Shown here piece by piece: positions 22,113 to 30,437 of a DNA stretch of 64,000 bases. Position numbers and translations under genes: made by a program. Source of the DNA: Secundilactobacillus kimchicus JCM 15530 (GTDB lineage: Bacteria > Bacillota > Bacilli > Lactobacillales > Lactobacillaceae); NCBI RefSeq assembly GCF_001433995.1, contig NZ_AZCX01000002.1:372001-436000 (forward strand), read 5' to 3'. The notes under the pieces are model-generated. The model did no database searches. It was given only the letters and a program-made list of their open reading frames with translations, and was not told the origin of the DNA. The stretch's first letter is position 1, and each line of letters starts with the position of its first letter.

Positions 22113-23663
22113 TTACTTTTCAGCCTTTTTAGATTCATGTTGGCGTTGGTAATCAGCAATTGCTTTATATTCAGTCTGTAATTGACGACTTAAGCGAATA
22201 TAAATTGGAACAAGGGCGCGATAAGCGTCGTAGGTCTCAGGATTAGGCTTGTGAACGTTTGTCACCCCGACAAAGTTTTTCACTTCACTGAGATCTTGAA
22301 TAGCACCAAGGCTATACATGCCTAATACTGCAGCTCCAAGCGCCGTACCTTCAACACTTTCTGGAATGTTGACGTCTTGTTCAAAAATGTCAGCTAACAT
22401 TTGGCGCCAAAGGGCCGAACGGGCAAATCCACCGGTAGCCTGGATACTCTTTGGTTTACCGACCACTTCTTCAAGGGCGATCATCACGGTGTACAGGTTG
22501 TAGACAATGCCTTCAAGAGCAGCCCGAACCATGTGCGCGCGAGTGTGTGTTCTGGTTAATCCAAAGAACGAGCCACGAGCATTAGCGTCCCAGATCGGTG
22601 CCCGTTCACCACCGAGGAACGGATGGAAAATGAGACCATCAGAACCAGCTGGTACCTTAGAGGCAATCTCCGTTAATAAGTCGTAACTATCGACTTGGAG
22701 TTGCTCAGCGGTAATTTTTTCAGGTGCAAACAGTTGATCGCGAACCCAACGGAAAACAATCCCACCGTTATTAACGGGGCCACCCACAACCCACTTGTTT
22801 GGTGCCAAGTAGTAACAAAAGACACGGCCCTTTGGATCGATTTTCGGCTTGTCAGTGACAACTCGCACGGCCCCTGAGGTTCCAATCGTCACAGCGACAA
22901 CCCCGGGATCAATGGCATTGACGCCAAGGTTAGCAAGTGGACCATCTGAAGCACCCATCACAAATGGTGTGTTAGGGTCAATGCCAATCACCTTAGCATA
23001 ATCCGCATTCATGCCGCTGACGGTAGCCGTTGTATCAACCAATTCTGGTAACTGATCGCGAGTGACACCAGCTAAGTCGAGGGCCTGTTGGTCCCAATCC
23101 ATATTAAAGATGTTGAACATCCCAGTTGCGTTGGCAATCGAGTAGTCTTCTTTTAACTCGCCAAAGAGTTTATAGATGACGTATTCCTTGATTCCAACGA
23201 ACCATTTGGCTTGATTAAATAAATCTTGATGCTCATTTCGCAACCAGATGAGTTTAGTGAAAGGCGTCATCGGGTGGATAGGGGTCCCAGTTTTTTCATA
23301 AATTTGCTTGCCAACGCCGTTTTCACGGAGCTCGTCGGCATACTTCACGGCCCGGTTATCCGCCCATGTAATAGCCCGAGTCAGCGGTTTATGATTCTCA
23401 TCAAGTAAAATTAAGCTGTGCATGGCGGCTGAGAATGAAACCCCTTTCAGTTCGCCGGACCTTAAATCAGCTTTTCGTAAAACGGTGGTCAAACCGTCGA
23501 CAATGGCTGAGAAGATTTCTTCAGGATCTTCTTCCGCCATATCAGGCACGTCTTGGTAGAGGGGGTAAAGGTTATTGGAATAGCCCTTAACCTGGCCCTT
23601 ATCATCGAACAATACCGTTTTGACGCTGGTTGTTCCGATGTCTACACCAATCATGTAATCCAT
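22113..23663 (-). CDS. gntK: Gluconokinase (FGGY family)
   Basis: Phosphorylates gluconate to 6-phosphogluconate, feeding the pentose phosphate or phosphoketolase route. It has 516 residues of FGGY-kinase fold: N-terminal phosphate-1 loop GVDIGTTSVKTVLFD, the phosphate-2 block VTIGTSGAVR, and the C-terminal adenosine motif QATGGFARSALWRQ followed by GTALGAAVLG. Promoter, palindromic operator and cre-like site can all be read upstream. A divergent RpiR-family regulator and the downstream gntP support the substrate call over xylulose or glycerol. Confidence 0.92.
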   Translation of the reverse strand: MDYMIGVDIGTTSVKTVLFDDKGQVKGYSNNLYPLYQDVPDMAEEDPEEIFSAIVDGLTTVLRKADLRSGELKGVSFSAAMHSLILLDENHKPLTRAITWADNRAVKYADELRENGVGKQIYEKTGTPIHPMTPFTKLIWLRNEHQDLFNQAKWFVGIKEYVIYKLFGELKEDYSIANATGMFNIFNMDWDQQALDLAGVTRDQLPELVDTTATVSGMNADYAKVIGIDPNTPFVMGASDGPLANLGVNAIDPGVVAVTIGTSGAVRVVTDKPKIDPKGRVFCYYLAPNKWVVGGPVNNGGIVFRWVRDQLFAPEKITAEQLQVDSYDLLTEIASKVPAGSDGLIFHPFLGGERAPIWDANARGSFFGLTRTHTRAHMVRAALEGIVYNLYTVMIALEEVVGKPKSIQATGGFARSALWRQMLADIFEQDVNIPESVEGTALGAAVLGMYSLGAIQDLSEVKNFVGVTNVHKPNPETYDAYRALVPIYIRLSRQLQTEYKAIADYQRQHESKKAEK

Positions 23664-23689
23664 TTTTTAAACTTCCTTTCTTAAATCTA

Positions 23690-23704
23690 AGGTAAACGCT
23701 TTCT
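23690..23704 (-). promoter_or_regulatory. cre-like site upstream of gntK
   Basis: On the minus strand AGAAAGCGTTTACC matches the CcpA consensus TGWAANCGNTNWCA at 12 of 14 positions. It lies just downstream of the gntK promoter, where bound CcpA would block transcription when preferred sugars are present. Confidence 0.6.
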
Positions 23705-23729
23705 TGTCCATGTAGTTTAAACAAAACCA

Positions 23730-23758
23730 ATTATATGAAAAAAATTTTCACATTTCAA
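23730..23758 (-). promoter_or_regulatory. gntK promoter with operator in the spacer
   Basis: TTGAAA and TATAAT are 17 bases apart on the minus strand. The spacer contains TGAAAATTTTTTTCA (23736-23750 on the plus strand as its complement), a perfect palindrome of 6-bp arms matching the GAAA...TTTC style of RpiR/MurR operators. Confidence 0.75.
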
Positions 23759-23766
23759 GTATTATC

Positions 23767-23795
23767 TTGTAAAAGTTTTTCAAATGCCATAGAAT
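23767..23795 (+). promoter_or_regulatory. rpiR-family gene promoter with overlapping operator
   Basis: TTGTAA and TAGAAT are 17 bases apart, 43 bases before the GTG start. A near-palindrome TTGTAAAAGTTTTTCAA covers the -35 region at 23767-23783, a plausible autoregulatory site. Confidence 0.65.
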
Positions 23796-23837
23796 GGTGA
23801 TGAATTGAACTAAGTTTGTGACAGGGGGCTTATTAAA

Positions 23838-24695
23838 GTGGCACGCTCAGCTATCAGTACCATTCGCTCTTATTATCCGAATCTGAGCCGATTGCACCAA
23901 AAAATTGCCGATTATATTTTTGCCCAACCCCAGTCTGTGAGCGAGTTGACCATCAACGAACTTGCCGAGAAGGTTGGTGTTTCTACGGCGTCCATTTCGC
24001 GGTTTGCAAAAACAGTTGGCTATACTAACTACCGTGAGTTTAGCATGGAACTTGCCAACGTGAAAGCAGATGGTGCTCAAAGTACGATTTTTAAGAAAAT
24101 TGACCCGGACGACTCGATGAATACCATGGCCCGTAAAACTTTTCAGGCCATGATTGATGCTTTGATTTCGACTCAAGCGGTTCTTCATGAGGAAACTTTA
24201 GATGAAGCAGTTGAGTGGATATTACGGGCCCATCAACTGGCATTTTTCGGGTTAGGTGGATCATCGGTCGCAGCGCTAGACGGTTATCACAAGTTCTTGC
24301 GGACTTCTATTAATAGTGAATATTATCCCGACTACGACGTCCAGTTGATGCAGGCTGCCAAACTAACGAAAAACGATTGCGCGATTATGATTTCTCATTC
24401 AGGAGAAAATCAGCAGACACTAACGGTTTTAAACCAGTTAAAGCGCAATCACGTGCCCGTGATTGCGATTACTAGTTATGGGCGGTCCTCGCTGGCACAA
24501 AAAGCAGATATTGCGCTGTTATCGTTAGCCGATCAAGTCAATCAACGCTCGGATGGAATTTATACGCTGATTGCTCAACTCGCGTTAATTGATAGTTTAT
24601 TTACCATTGTCGCTATTAAGTTAAGTCATCGGACTGAAGCTGTGATGCACCGGGTTCGCCAAGCCATTGATGAAACGCGAAATCCTGAATCATAG
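23838..24695 (+). CDS. RpiR/MurR-family transcriptional regulator (gluconate locus)
   Basis: It has 285 residues: an N-terminal RpiR-type helix-turn-helix (about 1-75, with MTINELAEKVGVSTASISRFAKTVGY-like sequence) and a C-terminal SIS domain that binds phosphosugars (FGLGGSSVAALDGYHKFLR, ISHSGENQQTL). It is divergent from gntK, so control of the gluconate genes by 6-phosphogluconate or a similar sugar phosphate is the simplest reading. The GTG start has AGGGGG upstream. Whether it represses or activates cannot be told, but an operator within the gntK promoter spacer favours repression. Confidence 0.88.
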   Translation: MARSAISTIRSYYPNLSRLHQKIADYIFAQPQSVSELTINELAEKVGVSTASISRFAKTVGYTNYREFSMELANVKADGAQSTIFKKIDPDDSMNTMARKTFQAMIDALISTQAVLHEETLDEAVEWILRAHQLAFFGLGGSSVAALDGYHKFLRTSINSEYYPDYDVQLMQAAKLTKNDCAIMISHSGENQQTLTVLNQLKRNHVPVIAITSYGRSSLAQKADIALLSLADQVNQRSDGIYTLIAQLALIDSLFTIVAIKLSHRTEAVMHRVRQAIDETRNPES

Positions 24696-24700
24696 GTGAC

Positions 24701-24728
24701 TTTACCGATTTGCAGAGTATGGTAGAAT
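24701..24728 (+). promoter_or_regulatory. Candidate promoter for the GH25-like gene
   Basis: TTTACC and TAGAAT boxes with a 16-base spacer lie 33 bases before the GTG start. Confidence 0.5.
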
Positions 24729-24760
24729 AAATGGCAGATTGGTAAAGCGAGGACAATAGC

Positions 24761-25534
24761 GTGAAACGGCGAGATGTGCAACCCATTTACTCGAATACGT
24801 ATCAACAAATGCACCGTCGATACTGGGTGACGCGATTCTTGATTATTTTAGCGGTCATCCTGTTATTTTTTTCGGTCTGGTTGTTTTGGCAACACGAAAA
24901 ACAGGTGCGTTTGAGCCGGTTTCCAATTCACGGTGTTGCCTTGAACCAGCAGGCCGGCTTTGTGGACTTTCAGCAGCTGGCTAACCAGCATGTCGCCTTT
25001 GTATACCTGAAAGCCACAACGGGCGCGTCCTACACGGATGACCAATTCCAAAGCGGCTATGATCGGGCGGAGGGGACGAGGTTGAAGTTAGGTGTCGACC
25101 ATTTTTTCAGTTTCTCGACAACGCCAACGGCGCAACTTGACCATTTTAAAAAGGCTGTCGGAACCCGACTTGGTGACTTGCCAATAGCGGTTCAAGTTGA
25201 TTTTTATGGGGACTATACGGCTCAGGTCGTGAGCCAGCGCCACCTCGGCCGCCGCTTATTGGTCTTTCTTAATAAGCTCCGACTGACAACCGGGCACCCC
25301 GTTATCGTGTGGTGCTCACAGAAGGTCTGGCAGGCCGTTAAGGTGCGCGGATTAGGGGCCTATGGCCGGTGGGTTACGGATAGTAACCCGGGCCAGCTCA
25401 GTCGCCGGATTCGGTTTATTGAATACAATCCAGATGGGAAAATGACGATTAATGGGCAAGCTCAAACAGTGTCGTTATCCGTATTTAACGGGACCAAAGT
25501 TCAGTGGAAACAGTATCTCAATCGGGTTAATTAA
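24761..25534 (+). CDS. Membrane-anchored GH25-like (lysozyme-fold) protein
   Basis: It has 257 residues with one N-terminal transmembrane helix (about 25-47) and an extracellular domain resembling glycoside hydrolase family 25: VAFVYLKATTGASYTDDQF, GVDHFFSFSTT and LPIAVQVDF correspond to family blocks. The first active-site block, usually GIDVSxxQ, reads GVALNQQ, and the D-x-E of the third block reads VDFYG, so the catalytic acid/base residues seem to be missing. It is probably a surface or wall-binding protein rather than an active muramidase. The start is GTG with GCGAGGA upstream. Confidence 0.7.
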   Translation: MKRRDVQPIYSNTYQQMHRRYWVTRFLIILAVILLFFSVWLFWQHEKQVRLSRFPIHGVALNQQAGFVDFQQLANQHVAFVYLKATTGASYTDDQFQSGYDRAEGTRLKLGVDHFFSFSTTPTAQLDHFKKAVGTRLGDLPIAVQVDFYGDYTAQVVSQRHLGRRLLVFLNKLRLTTGHPVIVWCSQKVWQAVKVRGLGAYGRWVTDSNPGQLSRRIRFIEYNPDGKMTINGQAQTVSLSVFNGTKVQWKQYLNRVN

Positions 25535-25575
25535 AAAGACAAGCATCAGCATTTTGCTGACGGCTTGTCTTTTTT
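25533..25575. terminator. Bidirectional terminator
   Basis: AAAAAGACAAGC pairs with GCTTGTCTTTTTT, with an internal CAGC/GCTG pair. It lies between convergent genes. Confidence 0.85.
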
Positions 25576-25588
25576 GGTTATGACGGGT

Positions 25589-25963
25589 TTATTTATTATT
25601 AGTCGGGTCAGTTGGACTGTTATGACCCTCAATCGTATAGGTCATCTCGCCAGCTTCATCGTACATTTCAATTGGTTGTGTCTCGTTACATTTGACGGCG
25701 AGATGGTAGCCAAAGCGATCCAAAAATAGCAGTTCGTTCGCCGTCACTTTTTCGACGTTGCCTGGAATGGTGTGGTTATCGATGGTGACCGTCAAGTCCG
25801 GGCCAATCAGTAGGGAGTGATGACGATTTGAATCACTGGCATGAAGCGTCCAGGAGCCAACAAAGATCATCGGGGATGCTGGCGCAGGCTGCTTTTTGGC
25901 GGATCGTTTGGCTAGTCCGAATAAGAGCGATTTACCATGTTCAATTAACCGCTTGCGTCGCAT
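25589..25963 (-). CDS. Small conserved protein, probably DUF4828
   Basis: A 124-residue protein with a basic N-terminus (MRRKRLIEHGKSLLFGLAKR) followed by a beta-rich domain containing FVGSWTLHASDSNRHHSLLIGPDLT. Length and layout fit the lactobacillal DUF4828 family, which I recall only by resemblance. The frame extends to 25996, but AAGGAGGGG before the ATG at 25963 fixes the start. There is no signal peptide and the function is unknown. It is convergent with the GH25-like gene and divergent from the oxidoreductase. Confidence 0.65.
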   Translation of the reverse strand: MRRKRLIEHGKSLLFGLAKRSAKKQPAPASPMIFVGSWTLHASDSNRHHSLLIGPDLTVTIDNHTIPGNVEKVTANELLFLDRFGYHLAVKCNETQPIEMYDEAGEMTYTIEGHNSPTDPTNNK

Positions 25964-26168
25964 AATCTGCCCCTCCTTTTTCCAGTAATATAACACGTTT
26001 ATGGGCTAAATTCATAAAATAAGCACAATGTTTCCTGTCTCTTTAAAATTATTGTACCATTCAAATGCACCGCTTAGTTGGTCGCCGGAAAAATAACGTG
26101 AATCGTCATTTCATCGGGGCCGTGGAACTGCTATCATATTAGGTGAAGCCAAATTAAGGAGGACGACC

Positions 26169-27167
26169 ATGATTAAACTCGGAATTATTGGAACAAACTG
26201 GATTACCCAACAGTTTGTTGAAGCTGCCGCAAGCTCAGAACAGTTTGAATTAACTAGTGTCTATTCTCGCCGATTAGAGACCGCTGAGGCATTTGGTCAA
26301 AAGAACGGTGCCCAGGAATTTTTTAGCAATCTAGATGATTTTTTTAACAACGGGACCTTTAATACTGTATACATTGCGTCGCCTAACAGTCTTCATTATG
26401 AACAGGCCGTTATGGGAATCAAAGCCGGCAAGCATATCATTGTTGAGAAACCCGCATTTGAAAACCAACGCCAAATGGAAGCTATCATGGAGTTGTTGAA
26501 GACGCACCCCGAATTGAAATACTTTGAAGCTGCTCGAAACATTCATACGCCGAACTTCCACGCCATTGAAGCTCAAATCAAAAAAATGCCCGTCATTCAG
26601 GGGGCAACATTGACGTACATGAAGTACTCATCACGGTATGATAACGTGCTCGCAGGCGAAGAGCCCAACGTGTTTTCACGGCATTTTGCTGGTGGGGCGT
26701 TACAAGATCTCGGCGTTTATACCGTATATGACGCAGTGACACTGTTCGGCGTCCCTGAGGATGTGGCCTATTATCCGCAACTCATCCGCACTCGCGTTGA
26801 TGGCAAGGGGACGGCCGTTTTAAGTTACGACGAGTACGATGTCACACTTAATTTTGGGAAGATTGTGAACTCCCACATGGTGTCGGAGGTGTACGGGCTC
26901 AAGGACACGATTGTGATTGACGATGCTGGGGAAATTAGCAACGTGGATTACTTTGATGAAGCGGGTGAAAAGCAAACAATCAGCCAGCCAGTGACTGATA
27001 ATCCGATGTTGCCCGAAGTCCTGGATTTTGCCCGGGTTATTAACGATCCGGATAATCCAGACAACCACCGTGACTATCAACGTTGGTTAAATCTGAGTGT
27101 TCAGGTCAATAAAGTGCTGTTCAACCTTCGTCAATCTGGTAAGATTGTCTTTACTGACGAAAAATAG
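26169..27167 (+). CDS. Gfo/Idh/MocA-family NAD(P)-dependent oxidoreductase
   Basis: It has 332 residues. An N-terminal Rossmann domain begins IKLGIIGTNWITQQFVEAA and contains the VYIASPNSLHYEQA segment; the EKP motif (VEKPAF) is typical of the family. The C-terminal alpha/beta domain has GGALQDLGVYTVYDAVTLFG, including the conserved D-x-G-x-Y. It probably acts on a sugar, cyclitol or derivative; the substrate is unknown. TAAGGAGG precedes the ATG. It is followed after 13 bases by the helicase gene. Confidence 0.85.
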   Translation: MIKLGIIGTNWITQQFVEAAASSEQFELTSVYSRRLETAEAFGQKNGAQEFFSNLDDFFNNGTFNTVYIASPNSLHYEQAVMGIKAGKHIIVEKPAFENQRQMEAIMELLKTHPELKYFEAARNIHTPNFHAIEAQIKKMPVIQGATLTYMKYSSRYDNVLAGEEPNVFSRHFAGGALQDLGVYTVYDAVTLFGVPEDVAYYPQLIRTRVDGKGTAVLSYDEYDVTLNFGKIVNSHMVSEVYGLKDTIVIDDAGEISNVDYFDEAGEKQTISQPVTDNPMLPEVLDFARVINDPDNPDNHRDYQRWLNLSVQVNKVLFNLRQSGKIVFTDEK

Positions 27168-27180
27168 AATGGAGACACAC

Positions 27181-28482
27181 ATGATAACCGAGTTTCAACA
27201 ACGATTTGAAAAATTAGGGTTTAGCCAACTATCACCCATTCAAGAAGCCGTGTACCAGCCGCTCTTAGATGGGGACAGCGTGCTCGGCCTAGCACCTACG
27301 GGTTCCGGCAAAACGCTTGGGTTTGTCTTACCCATGCTTGAGAAAATGACGCCTGGTGATGGCATCCAGGCCATGATTGTGGCTCCCTCCCAGGAGTTGG
27401 CGATGCAACTCACCAATGTTGCGCGAACGTTTGCGGACCTTGTGAACTTAAAGGTGACCGCGATCACTGGTGGGGCTAACGTTAAGCGACAAATGGAGCA
27501 ACTTAAAAAGCATCCTGATTTAATTGTGGGGACACCGGGTCGGATTCAAAATTTAATTGATGACCGACGACTTAAGGTGGCTGGGGTCAAAACCGTGATT
27601 ATTGATGAGGCGGATGATCTGCTGGAGGGCGAGACTTTCGACACGGTTCGGTGGATTTTGCAAGCTGTCCCCGGCGAGGTTCAGCTCGGCTTTTTCTCGG
27701 CAACCGAAACCCCACAACTGACCGGTGAATCGCTTGAAAAATGGTTTGGCCAACCCGTGACACGTTACGATGTTCGGGCTATTGACCAAACTCAAGGAGC
27801 GGTCCGTCACGGGTTGCTCACGATTTCTAATTTAAAGAAAAACGTCATGCTCAGGCGGTTGGCCGAAATGAAGCAGTTTAAAGGCTTGGTCTTTTTTGAC
27901 AACGTCGCTGGCTTGCAAAAAACAGCCAGTTGGTTGCGCCATAACCACGTTGCTGCGGCCACTTTGACGGCCAACCAACGACAAACAGAACGTCAAAAAG
28001 CACTGACGGATTTTAGATTGGGCCGTATCAAGCTATTGTTGTCGACTGACGTAGCCGCTCGAGGGTTAGATATCGCTAAGCTACCAGCCGTGGTTAATTA
28101 TGACTTACCGTCGACTGCTAACGGTTATACACACCGTGCCGGTCGAACAGGCCGCATGGGCGAACCGGGGCAAGTCATCAATTTTGGGAACGACCACGAT
28201 TTTCGTGATCTGAAACGACTACTGGTTAAGACCGACCTTAATCTAGTTCCGATAGCTTACCAAGACCGCCAATTGGTCGCAGCTAATGAGGCAACGGACC
28301 AAGCACCAACGGTGACAGCAAAACGGGTGTCAGCTGGCGGTGTGCCTGCCACATCATCGACCCCAACGGAGAGGACCGTCACCCGGCCGGCCGCACCTGT
28401 TGAACCGACCGCAAAAAAGAAACATAAAAATAAACATTCCAAACGGAAGGGAATGCGCCATAAGCGGCAACAACAAAACTAA
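27181..28482 (+). CDS. DEAD-box RNA helicase
   Basis: It has 433 residues with the standard motif order: Q motif (FSQLSPIQEAVYQPLL), APTGSGKT, PSQELAMQ, GTPGRI, DEADDLL, SATE (a SAT variant), RGLDI and HRAGRTGRMG. The C-terminal tail is Lys/Arg-rich (KKKHKNKHSKRKGMRHKR), suited to RNA binding. It resembles CshB/YfmL-type helicases of Firmicutes, which act in ribosome assembly or cold growth. The frame runs back into the preceding gene; GGAG and the ATG at 27181 give the proper start. Confidence 0.9.
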   Translation: MITEFQQRFEKLGFSQLSPIQEAVYQPLLDGDSVLGLAPTGSGKTLGFVLPMLEKMTPGDGIQAMIVAPSQELAMQLTNVARTFADLVNLKVTAITGGANVKRQMEQLKKHPDLIVGTPGRIQNLIDDRRLKVAGVKTVIIDEADDLLEGETFDTVRWILQAVPGEVQLGFFSATETPQLTGESLEKWFGQPVTRYDVRAIDQTQGAVRHGLLTISNLKKNVMLRRLAEMKQFKGLVFFDNVAGLQKTASWLRHNHVAAATLTANQRQTERQKALTDFRLGRIKLLLSTDVAARGLDIAKLPAVVNYDLPSTANGYTHRAGRTGRMGEPGQVINFGNDHDFRDLKRLLVKTDLNLVPIAYQDRQLVAANEATDQAPTVTAKRVSAGGVPATSSTPTERTVTRPAAPVEPTAKKKHKNKHSKRKGMRHKRQQQN

Positions 28483-28531
28483 GGCCAACCTTTACAAGCA
28501 GTACCAGGCATGAGAAAATAGTTCTTGTGCT

Positions 28532-28604
28532 GGCCCCATAGCACAACTGGATAGGGCACCCGCCTCCTAAGCGGATGATCCCGGTTCGAGCCCGGGTGGG
28601 GTCA
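28532..28604 (+). tRNA. tRNA-Arg (anticodon CCT)
   Basis: The acceptor arms GGCCCCA and TGGGGTC pair over 7 bp, the anticodon arm is CCGC-CTCCTAA-GCGG and the T arm is CCCGG-TTCGAGC-CCGGG. CCA is not encoded. The integrase gene begins 144 bases downstream, so this tRNA is the likely bacterial attachment site, with the 3' end regenerated by the phage. Confidence 0.93.
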
Positions 28605-28741
28605 TATTTATTACTTTTAGTCATTTTCTATCACTCAGAAACGTTGATTTAACGGCATTCTTGAATGACCCAACGTGATAGTAAATGAAATTACTGTGCA
28701 CATTTGGTGCACAAAAGGCATTTTTTAACCGATTGGTGCAC
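28580..28741. other. Probable attL region with integrase arm-type repeats
   Basis: The segment runs from the tRNA T-arm to the integrase stop. GTGCAC occurs at 28696, 28707 and 28736, the last two inside a shared TTGGTGCAC(C)AAAA element. CTATCAC (28628-28634) and GTGATAG (28675-28681) form a separated inverted repeat. These look like integrase arm-type and bending-protein sites beside a core in the tRNA 3' end. The exact core cannot be set without the right end of the prophage. Confidence 0.6.
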
Positions 28742-28747
28742 CAAAAC

Positions 28748-29884
28748 CTACATGACTGCTAGAGCCGCAAGGGCTTTGGTGGTCTCCTTTTTTTCCATTT
28801 CTTTCAGCATGTGGCTGTAAACCCGGATCGTGGTTGAATAGTTCGAGTGCCCTAATCGGGACGAAATGTAGTAAATGGATACGCCCTTGTAAATTAAATA
28901 TGAAGCATGGGTATGCCGTAGGCCGTGGAAGCTAATATCCTTGGCGCCAATGGCTCGTAAAACAGAGTGCAAGGTTTTGTTAGCGCCTGTTGAATCTCCA
29001 ACTTTACCATACTGATTTAAAAAGATAAGGTTAAACGGGTTTTCAATGCCAAGGTCGCTAAACTTTAATAACTGCAATTTGCGGTAGTTTCTGAGTTGCT
29101 CGGCTAATCTATCGGTTATCTTGATAACTCGCTTAGATTGCTCGTTTTTTGTGGTGGTGAAGCCGTTTTTATTGATTGTGTCCCAAGCCTTTTCGATTCG
29201 AATGGTTTTCATTTCATATGAAAAATTGTCCCAAGTTAGGCCAGCAATTTCGGAAAATCGAGCACCAGTTTGGAGGGCAACTAAAGCCATGAACTTTGTG
29301 GCATGTTCAACACTGATATCGGCTTCTAGTGCTTTGGTCAATTCAGAAGCATCTGCCGCATCTAAGTATTTCATATCTTTGGATTTTTCAGGGCGTCCAG
29401 TGATAGTGGTCTTAGCGGTAAAATCACGAGTTATCAAACCATCTTCAATAGCATCACGGACGGATGCTTTAATTTGGGTGTTTACTTTCTCAGAACTATT
29501 AATGGACTTTTCTTTTTTACCTACTGGATGGGCATAGTCATTTAAAAACTTTTGGTACTCAGCCCTGGTAATTTGGTTGAGCTTACGCCCAGTAAAATAC
29601 TGCATGACAATGGATATTGTATACCGGTAGCGGAGCTTTGAACTATCGGATAATACCGGTTCTTTGTATGTTTTGTACCAGTTTACGAAGTAGTCCACAA
29701 AGTTTTGATTACCAGCGGCTAAATTAACCCCATTATCCTTTTGAACTTCATTCTTGTTTGCCCACATTTGCGCCTCTTTTTTTGTTTTAAAGCCACCTTG
29801 ATTGGCGAATTGTCGCTCGTTGTTTGCATCATAAAATGAAACCCGAACGAACCAAGTTTTGCCACGTTTTGTAATTGAAGCCAT
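28748..29884 (-). CDS. int: Prophage tyrosine recombinase (integrase)
   Basis: It has 378 residues. The N-terminal AP2-like arm-binding domain (KRGKTWFVRVSFYD) is followed by a SAM-like core-binding domain and the catalytic domain with Arg in TGARFSEI, a Lys in the beta-hairpin, HGLRHTHASYL (H-x-x-R), LGHSN and the nucleophile Tyr in RVYSHM. All catalytic residues are present. Its 3' end faces the tRNA-Arg. An 18-bp element repeated 3.6 kb away lies in its 5' leader. Confidence 0.95.
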   Translation of the reverse strand: MASITKRGKTWFVRVSFYDANNERQFANQGGFKTKKEAQMWANKNEVQKDNGVNLAAGNQNFVDYFVNWYKTYKEPVLSDSSKLRYRYTISIVMQYFTGRKLNQITRAEYQKFLNDYAHPVGKKEKSINSSEKVNTQIKASVRDAIEDGLITRDFTAKTTITGRPEKSKDMKYLDAADASELTKALEADISVEHATKFMALVALQTGARFSEIAGLTWDNFSYEMKTIRIEKAWDTINKNGFTTTKNEQSKRVIKITDRLAEQLRNYRKLQLLKFSDLGIENPFNLIFLNQYGKVGDSTGANKTLHSVLRAIGAKDISFHGLRHTHASYLIYKGVSIYYISSRLGHSNYSTTIRVYSHMLKEMEKKETTKALAALAVM

Positions 29885-29910
29885 AGTTTATCATCCTTTT
29901 CTTTTTTTGA

Positions 29911-29930
29911 TTACCTAGGCGGGTAATTGA
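29911..29930. repeat. Repeat copy 1, upstream of int
   Basis: ACCTAGGCGGGTAATTGA (29913-29930) is identical to 33529-33546. Here it is also part of an extended palindrome, ATTACC-N6-GGTAAT (29911-29928). It lies in the int 5' leader. Confidence 0.7.
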
Positions 29931-30006
29931 AAAACGGATATTGTGGCATCACCTTCTTTCATGTAAAATGGGGTACACAAAGAGCCTATAAAGACGGCTT
30001 TCAGTG

Positions 30007-30049
30007 AAAACACATCGACTTTCTTGGCGGAGGGGCGATGTGTTTTTTT
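30007..30049. terminator. Terminator between mscL and int
   Basis: AAAACACATCG pairs with CGATGTGTTTT; A and T tracts lie on either side, so it works both ways. It separates the mscL transcript from int. Confidence 0.8.
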
Positions 30050-30413
30050 ATTGTTTCTTTAAAAGTTCAGCAATTTCTTTTAGATACAGTTCCTCATTAG
30101 AAGGGGAAGCTTCTGCTTTTTTAGGTTTAGGCACTACTTTATTAATTGCCTTCACCATTAAGAAGACTACAAAGGCAATAATAAGAAAGTTGATAATTGA
30201 GTTAATGAATGCGCCATATTTAAAAGAAGCAGCGCCTACTTTTAACACCAAACTTGAGAAGTCTACTTGACCTAGAAAGACACCTAAAAGTGGATTGATC
30301 AAGTTATCGGTTAGCGATGCCACAATACTGGTGAATGCACCTCCAATAATGACACCAACAGCCAAATCAATAACGTTACCTCGATTAATAAAATCCTTAA
30401 ATTCTTTAAACAT
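30048..30413 (-). CDS. mscL: Large-conductance mechanosensitive channel carried by the prophage
   Basis: It has 121 residues and a complete MscL: an amphipathic N-terminus MFKEFKDFINRGNVIDLAVG, pore helix TM1 with VGVIIGGAFTSIVASLTDNLI, TM2 (SIINFLIIAFVVFLMVKAIN) and a charged C-terminal bundle (NEELYLKEIAELLKK). The channel opens under membrane tension to release solutes. It lies in the lysogeny block between int and the repressor, on the same strand as two other membrane-associated genes, so it is probably expressed in the lysogen. MscL is normally a chromosomal housekeeping gene, and its presence here is unusual. Confidence 0.9.
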   Translation of the reverse strand: MFKEFKDFINRGNVIDLAVGVIIGGAFTSIVASLTDNLINPLLGVFLGQVDFSSLVLKVGAASFKYGAFINSIINFLIIAFVVFLMVKAINKVVPKPKKAEASPSNEELYLKEIAELLKKQ

Positions 30414-30437
30414 AGCTAGTACTATCTCCTTCTAAAA

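Noticed and set aside
29121-29537. 138-residue plus-strand frame inside int
   Set aside because: Antisense to the catalytic domain of a clearly intact integrase.
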